Below, piece by piece: positions 15,901 to 23,293 of a stretch of DNA of 64,000 bases. Positions within the stretch are counted from its first letter, which is position 1. Each line of letters starts with the position of its first letter. This DNA comes from JACDER01 sp963717765. GTDB taxonomy: Bacteria; Actinomycetota; Thermoleophilia; Gaiellales; Gaiellaceae. The stretch covers positions 475,298 to 539,297 of the forward strand of contig CAVQWX010000004.1 of the NCBI GenBank assembly GCA_963717765.1, in the 5' to 3' direction. Below the pieces are notes generated by a model that was given only the letters and a program-made list of their open reading frames with translations, had not been told where the DNA came from and did no database searches. Made by a program: the position numbers and the translations under genes.

Positions 15901-17617
15901 CGTCCCCGGCCAATGGTAGGAGAAGCCGCGCCCGGGTTCCTGCGCCGTCACTTTCCAGCCGGAGCTCGCCGTCCAGTGCCTCCGCAGTCTGCTGCACGAT
16001 GGAGAGGCCGAGGCCGAAGCCCTCCACGTCTTCGTTTCCGCGATAGAAACGCTCTGCCGCACGCCGCGCCTGCTCGCCCGTCATCCCCGGCCCTGAATCC
16101 GCGACCTCGAGAGCGACCCGGCCGTTGTCGGTTTGCCCGCTCAGCACGATCTCCCCGTCGGGGGCGTGCTTGGCCGCGTTCGAGACGAGGTTGAGGAGCG
16201 CCTGCTCCGCCAGCTCGCGGTTCGCAAGGACCCGTGTCCCGGGAGGGCACCGGTGTTCGATTCGGACGCGGTCGGCCGGCCGGAGCTGCGCGATCCACCC
16301 GAGCAGCGAGGAGACGGGAATCGGCTCGCGTTCCGGCTTCTCCTGGAGTGTCTGGACGCGCGCGAGCAGCAGGAGTGAGCGCACGAGACGTTGCAGGCGC
16401 TCCGACTGCTGCTCGACGTGAGCGAGGAAGCGCTCGCGCTGGTCGGGGTCTTCCTTGGCGCCGGACTGCAGCACCTCGACCGCGCTCGCGAGCGCCGCCA
16501 GCGGTGTCCGCAGCTCGTGCGCCGCGTTCGTGACGAACTCGCGCTCCGCTCGGGCCAGCCGTACGCGCTCGGTCAGGTCCCAATACGCGGCGACCGCCCC
16601 CACGACCTCTCCCTCGGGGTTCCGGATCGGCACCGCGCTGGTCTCGTAGAGGACGCTCCTCCCGTCGAGCCGCCTGAATTCGATCTCCTGGCCGGTCACC
16701 GCCTCCCCGCCGGTGAGCGCGCGCATCAGCGGCCGCTCGTCCGCGAGGAAGGGCCGGCCGTCAGGATGAAAGCCGACGGTCAGCCACGTATCGAGCGTGT
16801 TGACGTCGCCAGCCACCTGGCGCACGAGCCGGGCCGCGTGCTCGTTTGCTGCGACCACTCTGCGCGATTCGGCGTCGGCGATGACGATCGCGGCGGGAAG
16901 CTGGTCGACGACGGCCTCGAGTCGGGCCAGGGCCTCGTCCTTTTCCCGTCCCACCGTCTCGAGCTCCTCCGTTCGCTCCCGGAAACGGCGGTCGAGCCGG
17001 ATGTTGGCCGAGACGATGTGCTGCTCGGCGCTCTTGCGCTCCGTCACGTCCCTGATCAGCCAGCGCATCGTTCCCACGCGCCCGCCGAGGTCGCGCATCC
17101 GGGCGATCGTCACAGCCGCGGGGAAGGCCGACCTGTCGCGGCGTACCAGCTCGAGCTCCCAGTCGCCGACGACCTCCAGCATCTGGATGCGGCTCAGCAT
17201 GGCCCTGAACGCCGGGCGCTCGGAGTCCGTGACCAAGCGCTCCATCGGGGCGTCCCGGAGCATGCCGTCCGCATATCCGAAGAGCTCCTCACCTGCCCGG
17301 TTGGTCTCGAGGATGACACCATCCGAGTCGGTCACCACGTACGCCTCCGGGGCCCATTCGAACAGGTCGCGATAACGGACGCGCTCCTGCTCGAGCTGCT
17401 CGCGCAGCGCTCCCACCTCGCCCACGAGCTCCTCGTGCACCCGAGAAAGGTCGGCGGCGGCGGCCCGGAGTGCCGGCGCGGCCCCGGCCAGGCTCTCGTC
17501 CTCGGACGAGTGCGGCAGGTCGAGGGCGGCCAGACGGCGGCTGACGGACTCCACCTGCTCTCCCAGCTCCTCGATCCTCCCTGCGAGCGCGGAATGCGGA
17601 TGCTCTCCCCTGCTCAT
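15893..17617 (-). CDS. PAS-domain sensor histidine kinase, apparently cytoplasmic
   Basis: 574 residues: an N-terminal coiled coil (about 10-90), PAS domain 1 (about 85-205), a linker coiled coil, PAS domain 2 (about 225-350), and a HisKA domain with NAAHELRTPL (His near 367). The HATPase domain has N box LLNLVSNAAKHAP, G1 VADSGPGM and G2 GFGLGLSI. No transmembrane helix is evident, so it probably senses an intracellular cue such as redox, light or a small ligand through PAS. It is co-transcribed with the OmpR regulator. A TAACTT box 6 nt before the ATG supports a leaderless start. Confidence 0.92.
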   Translation of the reverse strand: MSRGEHPHSALAGRIEELGEQVESVSRRLAALDLPHSSEDESLAGAAPALRAAAADLSRVHEELVGEVGALREQLEQERVRYRDLFEWAPEAYVVTDSDGVILETNRAGEELFGYADGMLRDAPMERLVTDSERPAFRAMLSRIQMLEVVGDWELELVRRDRSAFPAAVTIARMRDLGGRVGTMRWLIRDVTERKSAEQHIVSANIRLDRRFRERTEELETVGREKDEALARLEAVVDQLPAAIVIADAESRRVVAANEHAARLVRQVAGDVNTLDTWLTVGFHPDGRPFLADERPLMRALTGGEAVTGQEIEFRRLDGRSVLYETSAVPIRNPEGEVVGAVAAYWDLTERVRLARAEREFVTNAAHELRTPLAALASAVEVLQSGAKEDPDQRERFLAHVEQQSERLQRLVRSLLLLARVQTLQEKPEREPIPVSSLLGWIAQLRPADRVRIEHRCPPGTRVLANRELAEQALLNLVSNAAKHAPDGEIVLSGQTDNGRVALEVADSGPGMTGEQARRAAERFYRGNEDVEGFGLGLSIVQQTAEALDGELRLESDGAGTRARLLLPLAGDDG

Positions 17618-17623
17618 CGGCTC

Positions 17624-17629
17624 AAGTTA
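17624..17629 (-). promoter_or_regulatory. -10 box (TAACTT) for the histidine kinase operon
   Basis: TAACTT on the minus strand lies 6 nt before the ATG at 17617. The divergent protease gene starts within 50 bp. Confidence 0.45.
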
Positions 17630-17662
17630 ACCCGTTTCTCCCTCGAGCGGGCACAATGGGCG

Positions 17663-19867
17663 GTGGTGCGCCGCCTGCTCGCTGCGATCGGGGTCGTCGC
17701 CGCGGGTGCGGCCGTGCTCAGCGCGTCCTCGTACGCGCAGAGCTTCTCGCCCCGCGTCGCGTCAGGGCTCAGCGCCGCCCGCGCGCCGCTCGCCCAGCTG
17801 CGCCAGACGGCGGAGCGGCGGAGCCTCGGGACGACCTTCGTCCACGTGCAACAGCGCGTGGACGGCATCCCGGTTCTGGGATCCGAGGCGACGCTCAGCC
17901 TCGGCGTGGAGGGCGAGCCGCTACTCATCGATCACACCTGGGGACCGGTCGCACGGCCGGCGCCCGCGCGCATCTCGAAGACCGCCGCGATCCGCCGCGC
18001 ACTCTCGTTCGCGCACGTGCACGCGCTGCGCGCGCCGGCCCAGGCCGGCCGCGTGATCCTGCCGCTCCTGCGCCGGACGGCCTGGCGCGTCGTCCTGCCC
18101 TCGGCCAGCCCCCTCGCCGACTTCGAGGTGCTCGTGGACGCGCGCAGCGGCGCGCTCGTCCGCCTTCGCAACCTGGTCAAGGATGCGACGACCCCCGCGC
18201 TCGTCTTCGACCCCAATCCGGTGGTCGAGCAGGGCTCGCGCGCGGGTCTCCCGCAGGAAGACGACAACAACAACATCAACGACAACGCCGACACACCCAC
18301 GCTGGACGCGCTGTATCGCAGTGTGACGCTCCTGGACCTCGCCCCCGGTGCCTGCCTCCGCGGCTCCTGGGTGAGCGTCAATGTCGGCGCGACCTCCTGC
18401 CCGAGCCTCGCGTCAGCAAAGCGGTCAACCAACGCGCGATTCTTCGACGGCGCCATGGCCTATTTTCACATCGACCGGATGCAGCGGTACCTGCAGAACC
18501 TCGGGTTCTCGAACGTCGTCCACCGGCCGATTCAGGTGAATCCCACGTTCGACACCGCGGACAATTCCTTCTACAGCCCCTCGACCGGGAGCCTCAACTT
18601 CGGAACCGGGGGCGTCGACGACGCGCAGGACGGGGACGTCATCTCGCATGAGTACGGTCATGCGATCCAGGACAGCGAGGTGCAGGGGTTCGGAGGGACG
18701 ACGGAGGGCGGCACGCTCGGCGAGGGATTCGGCGACTACTGGCAGGCAGCGATGTCGGCGAACGAAGGGAACGCGGACGTGTTCAACACCTGCTTCGCCG
18801 AGTGGGACACGTCCGCGGTCAGCGACGACCCGATTCCGTGCCTGCGCCGGGTCGACAACCAGTGGACGGTCGACCAGGCCGTCCAGGAGTGTGGCGGTCA
18901 CGAGATCCATTGCGTAGGGCAGGCCTGGTCGAACCTGCTGTGGACGGTGCGCAAGCAGCTGGGCGGGAGAGCCGCCGACCTTCTCATCGTCCAGTCTCAG
19001 TTCAGCTACGCGGCCGAGTCCGGTTTCCGGGACGCCTCGCTCGCGCTCCTCTTCGCCGACCGGCAACTGAACGCAGGAGCCAACCGGACGTTCCTTCTCA
19101 ACCTGTTGATCGCGCGCGGGTTCCTCTCGCAGGTGGAGCTCGACGACCAGCCGTCCGGAGCGACACTGCTCCCCTTTCCAGGGAGCGCGAACGGATCGGC
19201 GGGCGTGAGCACGGACGAACGCGACGTCTTCGTCGTCCAGCTCGCCGCGGGAACCGGGGTCGTCTTCCAGCTGCACTCGAGCGGCGCCTTCTTCAATCTC
19301 TCGCTCTATCCGCCTGGGACGACGACGATCGAGGGGGGCAGCTCGCTCGCCCGCACGTCCACTGCCGCGACCAATCCCCACATCGCGTTCACGCCGACGA
19401 CGCCGGGCACCTACTACGTCGTCGTGACGGCGGAAGCGGGCGACGGGAACTACGCCCTCTCGAGCCTCCCCGACACCGACCGTGACGGAGCGCCGAATGC
19501 CAAGGACAACTGCCCCGGGGTCTCGAATCCGTCTCAGACGGACTGGAACAAGAACGGCAAGGGCGACGCCTGCGACCGTGCCTCGCGGACTGCGATCACC
19601 AGGCTCGCCGTCCGTGGGCACGTCATCACGGTCACCGGCGACATGCTGCCGCGTGGCGCGAACGCGTCCGCGTGGTTCGTCGAGGTGCGCCGCGCCGGGA
19701 AGGTGGTCGCGCGCACGCACGGCAGCGGCGGCAAGGGAAGCGGCCGGGCGGTCGCGGTCGTACGCGTGCCTGCAAGGGTGCACGGAAAGGTGCAGGTGCG
19801 CGCGGTCTTGACCGATCGGCGCTTCAACCGCGCGACCAGCAAGGCCGTAGTCGCGACGCTCAAGTAG
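17663..19867 (+). CDS. Secreted M36 (fungalysin)-like zinc metalloprotease with TSP3 segment
   Basis: About 734 residues. A signal peptide (RRLLAAIGVVAAGAAVLS) is followed by an FTP-like propeptide (VHVQQRVDGIPVLGSEATLS). The catalytic domain has HEYGH at residues 329-333 and GEGFGDYW near 355, the metal-ligand arrangement of fungalysins. The HExxH glutamate is present. A beta-rich PPC-like domain (about 505-600) and one acidic calcium-binding thrombospondin type 3-like segment (about 605-635) follow, then a final Ig-like stretch. It would act outside the cell, degrading protein. GTG 17663 was chosen because it places the signal peptide at the N-terminus; the open frame extends far upstream antisense to the kinase and is not real there. 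Confidence 0.82.
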   Translation: MVRRLLAAIGVVAAGAAVLSASSYAQSFSPRVASGLSAARAPLAQLRQTAERRSLGTTFVHVQQRVDGIPVLGSEATLSLGVEGEPLLIDHTWGPVARPAPARISKTAAIRRALSFAHVHALRAPAQAGRVILPLLRRTAWRVVLPSASPLADFEVLVDARSGALVRLRNLVKDATTPALVFDPNPVVEQGSRAGLPQEDDNNNINDNADTPTLDALYRSVTLLDLAPGACLRGSWVSVNVGATSCPSLASAKRSTNARFFDGAMAYFHIDRMQRYLQNLGFSNVVHRPIQVNPTFDTADNSFYSPSTGSLNFGTGGVDDAQDGDVISHEYGHAIQDSEVQGFGGTTEGGTLGEGFGDYWQAAMSANEGNADVFNTCFAEWDTSAVSDDPIPCLRRVDNQWTVDQAVQECGGHEIHCVGQAWSNLLWTVRKQLGGRAADLLIVQSQFSYAAESGFRDASLALLFADRQLNAGANRTFLLNLLIARGFLSQVELDDQPSGATLLPFPGSANGSAGVSTDERDVFVVQLAAGTGVVFQLHSSGAFFNLSLYPPGTTTIEGGSSLARTSTAATNPHIAFTPTTPGTYYVVVTAEAGDGNYALSSLPDTDRDGAPNAKDNCPGVSNPSQTDWNKNGKGDACDRASRTAITRLAVRGHVITVTGDMLPRGANASAWFVEVRRAGKVVARTHGSGGKGSGRAVAVVRVPARVHGKVQVRAVLTDRRFNRATSKAVVATLK

Positions 19868-19876
19868 GGCAGGGCC

Positions 19877-20094
19877 AGATGGCTGATGCCGCGATCTCGC
19901 GCGTCCGGCTGCGCGATCTGGCACGCCTGGGCCGCTCCGGCCCGGATCCGGCCGGCGGAGCCGGCCTCCACCGTGCCTGCGCTTCGCCGCGTCGGCCGCT
20001 CACCGATGCTCCCGGCATCGGCAAGCGTCCGCGCGGCGCCCCAGACGCACCAGCTCGCGCCCCGGAGCAGGCGGTCTCATGGCATCAGCCATCT
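19877..20094. repeat. MITE-like structured repeat, copy A
   Basis: A 218-bp noncoding element bounded by perfect 14-bp terminal inverted repeats (AGATGGCTGATGCC at 19877-19890, its complement at 20081-20094). The inner arms are also imperfectly complementary for about 50-60 bp, so one strand can fold into a long hairpin. A second copy in the opposite orientation, roughly 92% identical by eye, lies at 61844-62062. It sits between the protease gene and tRNA-Cys, and its last base is the T of TACACT, the likely -10 of the tRNA. No transposase is encoded. Whether it is a transposable element or a structured RNA is open. Confidence 0.85.
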
Positions 20095-20099
20095 ACACT
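20094..20099 (+). promoter_or_regulatory. -10 box (TACACT) for tRNA-Cys
   Basis: TACACT begins on the last base of repeat copy A and ends 11 nt before the tRNA. The element therefore supplies all upstream promoter sequence. Confidence 0.5.
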
Positions 20100-20110
20100 C
20101 GCTGACGCGC

Positions 20111-20181
20111 GGCGCCGTGGCCGAGTGGTTAGGCAGAGGCCTGCAAAGCCTCGTACAGCGGTTCGAATCCGCTCGGCGCCT
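20111..20181 (+). tRNA. tRNA-Cys (GCA)
   Basis: A cloverleaf is readable. The acceptor stem is GGCGCCG with CGGCGCC, the D arm GCCGAGTGGTTAGGC, and the anticodon stem GAGGC/GCCTC around loop CTGCAAA (anticodon GCA). The T arm is GCGGTTCGAATCCGC. The discriminator base is U, as expected for tRNA-Cys. CCA is not encoded. Confidence 0.95.
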
Positions 20182-20205
20182 CTCGAATCGTGCGAAACTA
20201 GCCGC

Positions 20206-20553
20206 ATGAGCCGTGACGCCCAGCGACTTCGAAACGAGACGCTTTTCCGGAACCTCAACGAGCGCCTCAAGGAGCTGGACGACCGGCTCGATACCGCGGT
20301 CGTCGGCGCCCCTGCGAAGGACCGCGAGGAGTTCTTCTGCGAGTGCGGCCGGATCGACTGCATGGCGCGGTTCGAGATGACCCGGGCCGAGTACGAGTCC
20401 ATCCGCGCGAACGGCGCACGCTTCGGCGTCCTGGAAGGGCACGTCGACGAGAGCATCGAGCGGATCGTCGCGACCCACGCAACCTTCGTGGTGGTCGAGA
20501 AGCTTCCCGGAGAGCCCGCCGAGCTGGCGCGGAAGGCCGACCCCCGGGTTTGA
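20206..20553 (+). CDS. Small CxC-x4-C protein, uncharacterised paralogous family (copy 2)
   Basis: 115 residues. An N-terminal helix contains LNERLKELDDRL, followed by FFCECGRIDC (the CxC-x4-C knuckle). Then come MTRAEYESIRA, FGVLEGHVDESIERIV and the strand TFVVVEK. The order matches the proteins at 2448 and 20585. It starts 25 bp after tRNA-Cys. No enzyme motif is visible; the conserved Cys and His residues suggest a small zinc site. Function unknown. Confidence 0.8.
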   Translation: MSRDAQRLRNETLFRNLNERLKELDDRLDTAVVGAPAKDREEFFCECGRIDCMARFEMTRAEYESIRANGARFGVLEGHVDESIERIVATHATFVVVEKLPGEPAELARKADPRV

Positions 20554-20584
20554 GGACTGGTCTACCGGGCTAGAAGCTCGTACG

Positions 20585-20815
20585 ATGGCAGAACAAGCGG
20601 GCGGGGTTCAAGCGGTTTTCCGCGCTGCGAACGAGCGCCTGCGCGAGCGCTTCGAGGCTCTGACCTTCGAGGGACAGCGCCCGGTCATCTGCGAGTGCGC
20701 AGACCCCGGGTGCATGCTGGTGCTGGACGTACCGGACGCTGAGTACGAACGCGCCCGAGACGAAAACAGGTTCATCGTCGCGCCGGGACACGACGCGCTC
20801 GCCGAGACCGGTTGA
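20585..20815 (+). CDS. Small CxC-x4-C protein, shortened (copy 3)
   Basis: 76 residues. It keeps the N-terminal ANERLRE helix, the knuckle ICECADPGC, DAEYERARD and FIVAPGHD. It stops before the C-terminal helix and VVEK strand of the longer paralogues, so it is either a minimal version or a 3' truncation. It lies 31 bp downstream of copy 2, a tandem duplication later diverged. The end is 1 bp from the convergent HMG-CoA reductase gene. Function unknown. Confidence 0.7.
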   Translation: MAEQAGGVQAVFRAANERLRERFEALTFEGQRPVICECADPGCMLVLDVPDAEYERARDENRFIVAPGHDALAETG

Positions 20816-20816
20816 C

Positions 20817-22037
20817 CTACCTCAGGCCGCCGCGCTCGTGGTGCGCCTTGAAGAACTCACGTGAGCCTGCGGTGGCCATCGCCGCGGAGGCCGAGATCTC
20901 CAGTGCGAGCGTCGCCGCCGCGACGATCTGGGCGAAGCGGTAGACCTTGCCGGGGCCGGCGCAGCCGAGAAGCGAGAGCCACGAGCGCGCGTAGGGAAGC
21001 GTCGTCCCTCCTCCCACCGTCGCCACCTCCAGGCCCGGCAGGCGGATCGACACGTTCACTCCGCCCTCGATCCGCCGTGCGGCCACATGCGCCATGGAGC
21101 TCGTCCCGACCATGCCGATGTCCTGGCCGGTGGCGGTGAAGAGCGCGGCGACGGCCGTCGCGGGCGTGAAGGCGACGGACTGCATCCCCGACGCAACGGC
21201 GCCGTGGGTCCCGATGTAGGCGAGGTCGAGCACATCCTCCGGAGTGGTGCGGAGGACGCGGCGGATCGCGTCCTCCGTCAGCGTGGTCTCGGCGATCACG
21301 GTCTTCCCGTGCCCGCCGCGCTCGAAGTAGCGGTGCGAGGGCTTCTTGTCGCCGCCCATGTTCCCCTCGAGCATCGTCCGCACGGGCTGGACGGGGGCGC
21401 GTTCGGGAACGAAGGCCTGGTTCAGCGCGTAGCTGTTCCGCGTGACCATGTTGAGGCCGACGGCGTCGCCGGTCGTGAAGGCGTACATCACGTGGCACAT
21501 CGAGCCGACGACGTGCGTCTCGATCTCGCGCAGCCGGGCGAAGCGGGAGAGACCCTCGAGCGGCACGCCCTCCAGCCAGGCCTGCATCTCGCCGGCCTGC
21601 CCTTCGATCCAGCCGGCGAACACGACTGCCGCGCCGGTGCTCTCGAAGAGGAAGGCGCTCGCGCGGGTCATGCGGTCGCGCAGGACGTAAGTGCGGAGCT
21701 CGCCGGACTCGGTCACGGCGCGAGCGCCGCGATGGAGCGAGATTGCGAGCCCGCCCTCTGTATTGGCCAGCGGGACGAAGACGTCCTCCTGCGCGCGCGA
21801 GCGTTCCTCGACCTTGCCTTCCGGCTCCGTCAGCTCGTACTCGGCGAGCGCGATGCGTAGCGGCCCGACGACCGCGACCGGGACCACGGCAACGCCCGTG
21901 AGCGCCTCGGTCGCGTTCGCGAACGGCTGCAGGTCGTCCCAGAAGACCTCGCCGTCCTCGGCGCTCCCCCGGAGCTCGTCCTGGCGGGCTCGGATCGATT
22001 CGGGATCGTTCTTGCGGGGCCAGCGCGGCGTGCTCAC
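20817..22037 (-). CDS. Hydroxymethylglutaryl-CoA reductase
   Basis: 406 residues. Catalytic signatures are present: the Glu region ANTEGGLAIS (Glu94), TTGDAVGLNM (188-197), the Lys in GGDKKPS (near 231) and the Asp in TATGQD (306). A C-terminal ARSWLSLLG segment follows. It should reduce HMG-CoA to mevalonate with NAD(P)H in the cytoplasm. No membrane anchor is seen, as usual for prokaryotic enzymes. No other mevalonate-pathway gene is in the window, so the rest must lie elsewhere or the enzyme has another role. TAAGCT 7 nt before the GTG suggests a leaderless mRNA. Confidence 0.88.
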   Translation of the reverse strand: MSTPRWPRKNDPESIRARQDELRGSAEDGEVFWDDLQPFANATEALTGVAVVPVAVVGPLRIALAEYELTEPEGKVEERSRAQEDVFVPLANTEGGLAISLHRGARAVTESGELRTYVLRDRMTRASAFLFESTGAAVVFAGWIEGQAGEMQAWLEGVPLEGLSRFARLREIETHVVGSMCHVMYAFTTGDAVGLNMVTRNSYALNQAFVPERAPVQPVRTMLEGNMGGDKKPSHRYFERGGHGKTVIAETTLTEDAIRRVLRTTPEDVLDLAYIGTHGAVASGMQSVAFTPATAVAALFTATGQDIGMVGTSSMAHVAARRIEGGVNVSIRLPGLEVATVGGGTTLPYARSWLSLLGCAGPGKVYRFAQIVAAATLALEISASAAMATAGSREFFKAHHERGGLR

Positions 22038-22044
22038 GCGGGGG

Positions 22045-22050
22045 AGCTTA
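22045..22050 (-). promoter_or_regulatory. -10 box (TAAGCT) for HMG-CoA reductase
   Basis: TAAGCT on the minus strand is 7 nt before the GTG at 22037. It overlaps the last codons of the upstream coiled-coil gene region. Confidence 0.45.
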
Positions 22051-22401
22051 CGACCGGAGCGCTATCTCTATGAAGATCGCGGCAAGCCCGAGCCAGATCC
22101 CGACGACGGTCCAGCGCGTGCTGTACAGCTCGCGCCGCATGTCGGTGATCTGCCCGCCGAGGTCCTTGCGCACGTCGGTGATCTGGCCGCCGAGGTCGTT
22201 GCGCACGTCGGTGATCTGGCCGCCGAGGTCGTTTCGCACGTCGTTGATCTGGTTGCCGAGCTCGTTTCGCAGGTCGGCGATCTGCTTAGAGAGGTCGCGA
22301 CCGAGATCGTCGATCTTTTCCGGGAGAGCGTCGTGCCTCACAACGCGCTCCGCGAGGTCGTCGAGGCGCTCGTCAGTCCAGCGCGATCGCTCCATCGCCA
22401 T
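22048..22401 (-). CDS. Tail-anchored coiled-coil protein with 11-residue repeats
   Basis: 117 residues. The middle is built of about five 11-residue repeats of the form DVRNDLGGQIT, which should form a long right-handed or hendecad coiled coil. A hydrophobic helix WTVVGIWLGLAAIFIEIAL near the C-terminus would anchor it with the coil in the cytoplasm. No enzymatic motif is present. The repeats are encoded by near-identical 33-bp DNA units (22141-22305). Similar short tail-anchored coils occur widely in bacteria with unknown roles. TACGAT is 6 nt before the ATG. Confidence 0.75.
   Translation of the reverse strand: MAMERSRWTDERLDDLAERVVRHDALPEKIDDLGRDLSKQIADLRNELGNQINDVRNDLGGQITDVRNDLGGQITDVRKDLGGQITDMRRELYSTRWTVVGIWLGLAAIFIEIALRS
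22141..22305. repeat. Five tandem 33-bp units inside the coiled-coil gene
   Basis: Units begin at 22141, 22174, 22207, 22240 and 22273. The second and third differ by a single base (position 25 of the unit); the outer units are more diverged. The period of 33 keeps frame, so copy number could vary without disrupting the protein. Confidence 0.9.
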
Positions 22402-22407
22402 GCGTCC

Positions 22408-22413
22408 ATCGTA
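22408..22413 (-). promoter_or_regulatory. -10 box (TACGAT) for the coiled-coil gene
   Basis: TACGAT on the minus strand is 6 nt before the ATG at 22401. Confidence 0.5.
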
Positions 22414-22422
22414 GGCTTCGAT

Positions 22423-22451
22423 TTTGCGCTAAAGCGTGCCGAAAGCGCAAA
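22423..22451. promoter_or_regulatory. Inverted repeat between divergent genes (TTTGCGCT-N13-AGCGCAAA)
   Basis: Perfect 8-bp arms lie between the two divergent -10 boxes and directly precede the TACACT of the diiron gene. The position fits an operator. Confidence 0.45.
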
Positions 22452-22457
22452 TACACT
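22452..22457 (+). promoter_or_regulatory. -10 box (TACACT) for the diiron protein gene
   Basis: TACACT is 6 nt before the GTG at 22464. Confidence 0.5.
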
Positions 22458-22463
22458 CTCGGC

Positions 22464-23282
22464 GTGACGACCACAGTCGAGCCCGAGTCCGCAGCCCCGC
22501 CTCCGAGCACCGAGCACGAGGGTGTCCTCCGCTACTACGAGCTCGCCAAGAAGGCCGAATGGGAGGTCAGGGACCTGTCCTGGGGCGACGTCCCCCCGGT
22601 CCCGGAGACGACGAAAGGCTCGCGGGAGAAGAAGACGCGCCGGCTCGACCTGTGGCGCTCGGTCATCACCCAGCAGTACCAGGCTGACGTCTTCGCCGTC
22701 GAGATGGCCTCGCAGCTCCTCGTCGGCGCACGCCACTTCGAGGCGAAGCTCTACTACACGACAATGGTGCAGGACGAGTCGCGCCACACCGAGGCGTGGC
22801 TCAAGCTGATCGCCGAGACGGGCGGGGCAACCGAACGCGACCCCTATCTCGACCAGCTCGCGCACATGTTCCTCGAGCTCGATTCGCTGGAGGAGAAGGT
22901 CTTCCTCATGCAGGTCTTCTTCGAGCGGCTGATCATCCCTCGCTTCCGGCTGATCTCGCGCTCGGCGCCCGGCACGGTGCTCGCCGAGCTGTGCAACAAG
23001 CTCACGATCGACGACGGCATCCATCACCGCTCGGGCGTCGCGTACGAGCGGGTGCTGCTGGAGGAGTCGGGCAAGAAGGTGCACGGCCAGCTGGTCAAGG
23101 TGGCGAACGAGATGCTGCCGATCTTCGCCAAGCACGTGATGTGGCGACCGAAGGCGCGCGAGTGGATCGGCGGGATGATGGCGTCGCGCGACGCCGAGCG
23201 GCTGCGCGAGGATCTGGAGGAGGGCGTGAAGATGGCCTCCTCGCTCGGCATCGACGTCAGCGACGTGCACATCCCTTCTTGA
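22464..23282 (+). CDS. Ferritin-like diiron protein (ribonucleotide reductase R2-like)
   Basis: 272 residues forming a predicted four-helix bundle. Candidate diiron ligands are Glu80 (FAVEMASQ), Glu105 and His108 in QDESRH, an acidic residue in LEEKVF near 143, and Asp183/184 with His187/188 in IDDGIHH. This is the R2 / R2-like oxidase ligand layout. No RNR large subunit is nearby, so an oxidase or oxygenase role is as likely as nucleotide reduction. The stop overlaps a possible TTG start of folD, suggesting co-transcription. Confidence 0.75.
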   Translation: MTTTVEPESAAPPPSTEHEGVLRYYELAKKAEWEVRDLSWGDVPPVPETTKGSREKKTRRLDLWRSVITQQYQADVFAVEMASQLLVGARHFEAKLYYTTMVQDESRHTEAWLKLIAETGGATERDPYLDQLAHMFLELDSLEEKVFLMQVFFERLIIPRFRLISRSAPGTVLAELCNKLTIDDGIHHRSGVAYERVLLEESGKKVHGQLVKVANEMLPIFAKHVMWRPKAREWIGGMMASRDAERLREDLEEGVKMASSLGIDVSDVHIPS

Positions 23283-23293
23283 GCGCGACGCTA

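Noticed and set aside
16391..17662. Long upstream extension of the metalloprotease frame
   Set aside because: It is antisense to the histidine kinase; a signal peptide starts at 17663, marking the real N-terminus.
19672..20553. Open frame through repeat copy A encoding a conserved-looking peptide, also present in copy B
   Set aside because: The shared peptide reflects DNA identity of the repeat. In copy B it runs into the phosphatase and in copy A into the tRNA-Cys region, with no conserved end, ribosome site or third-position bias.
22141..22305. CRISPR array
   Set aside because: The repeats are contiguous in-frame 33-bp units inside a gene, without spacers.
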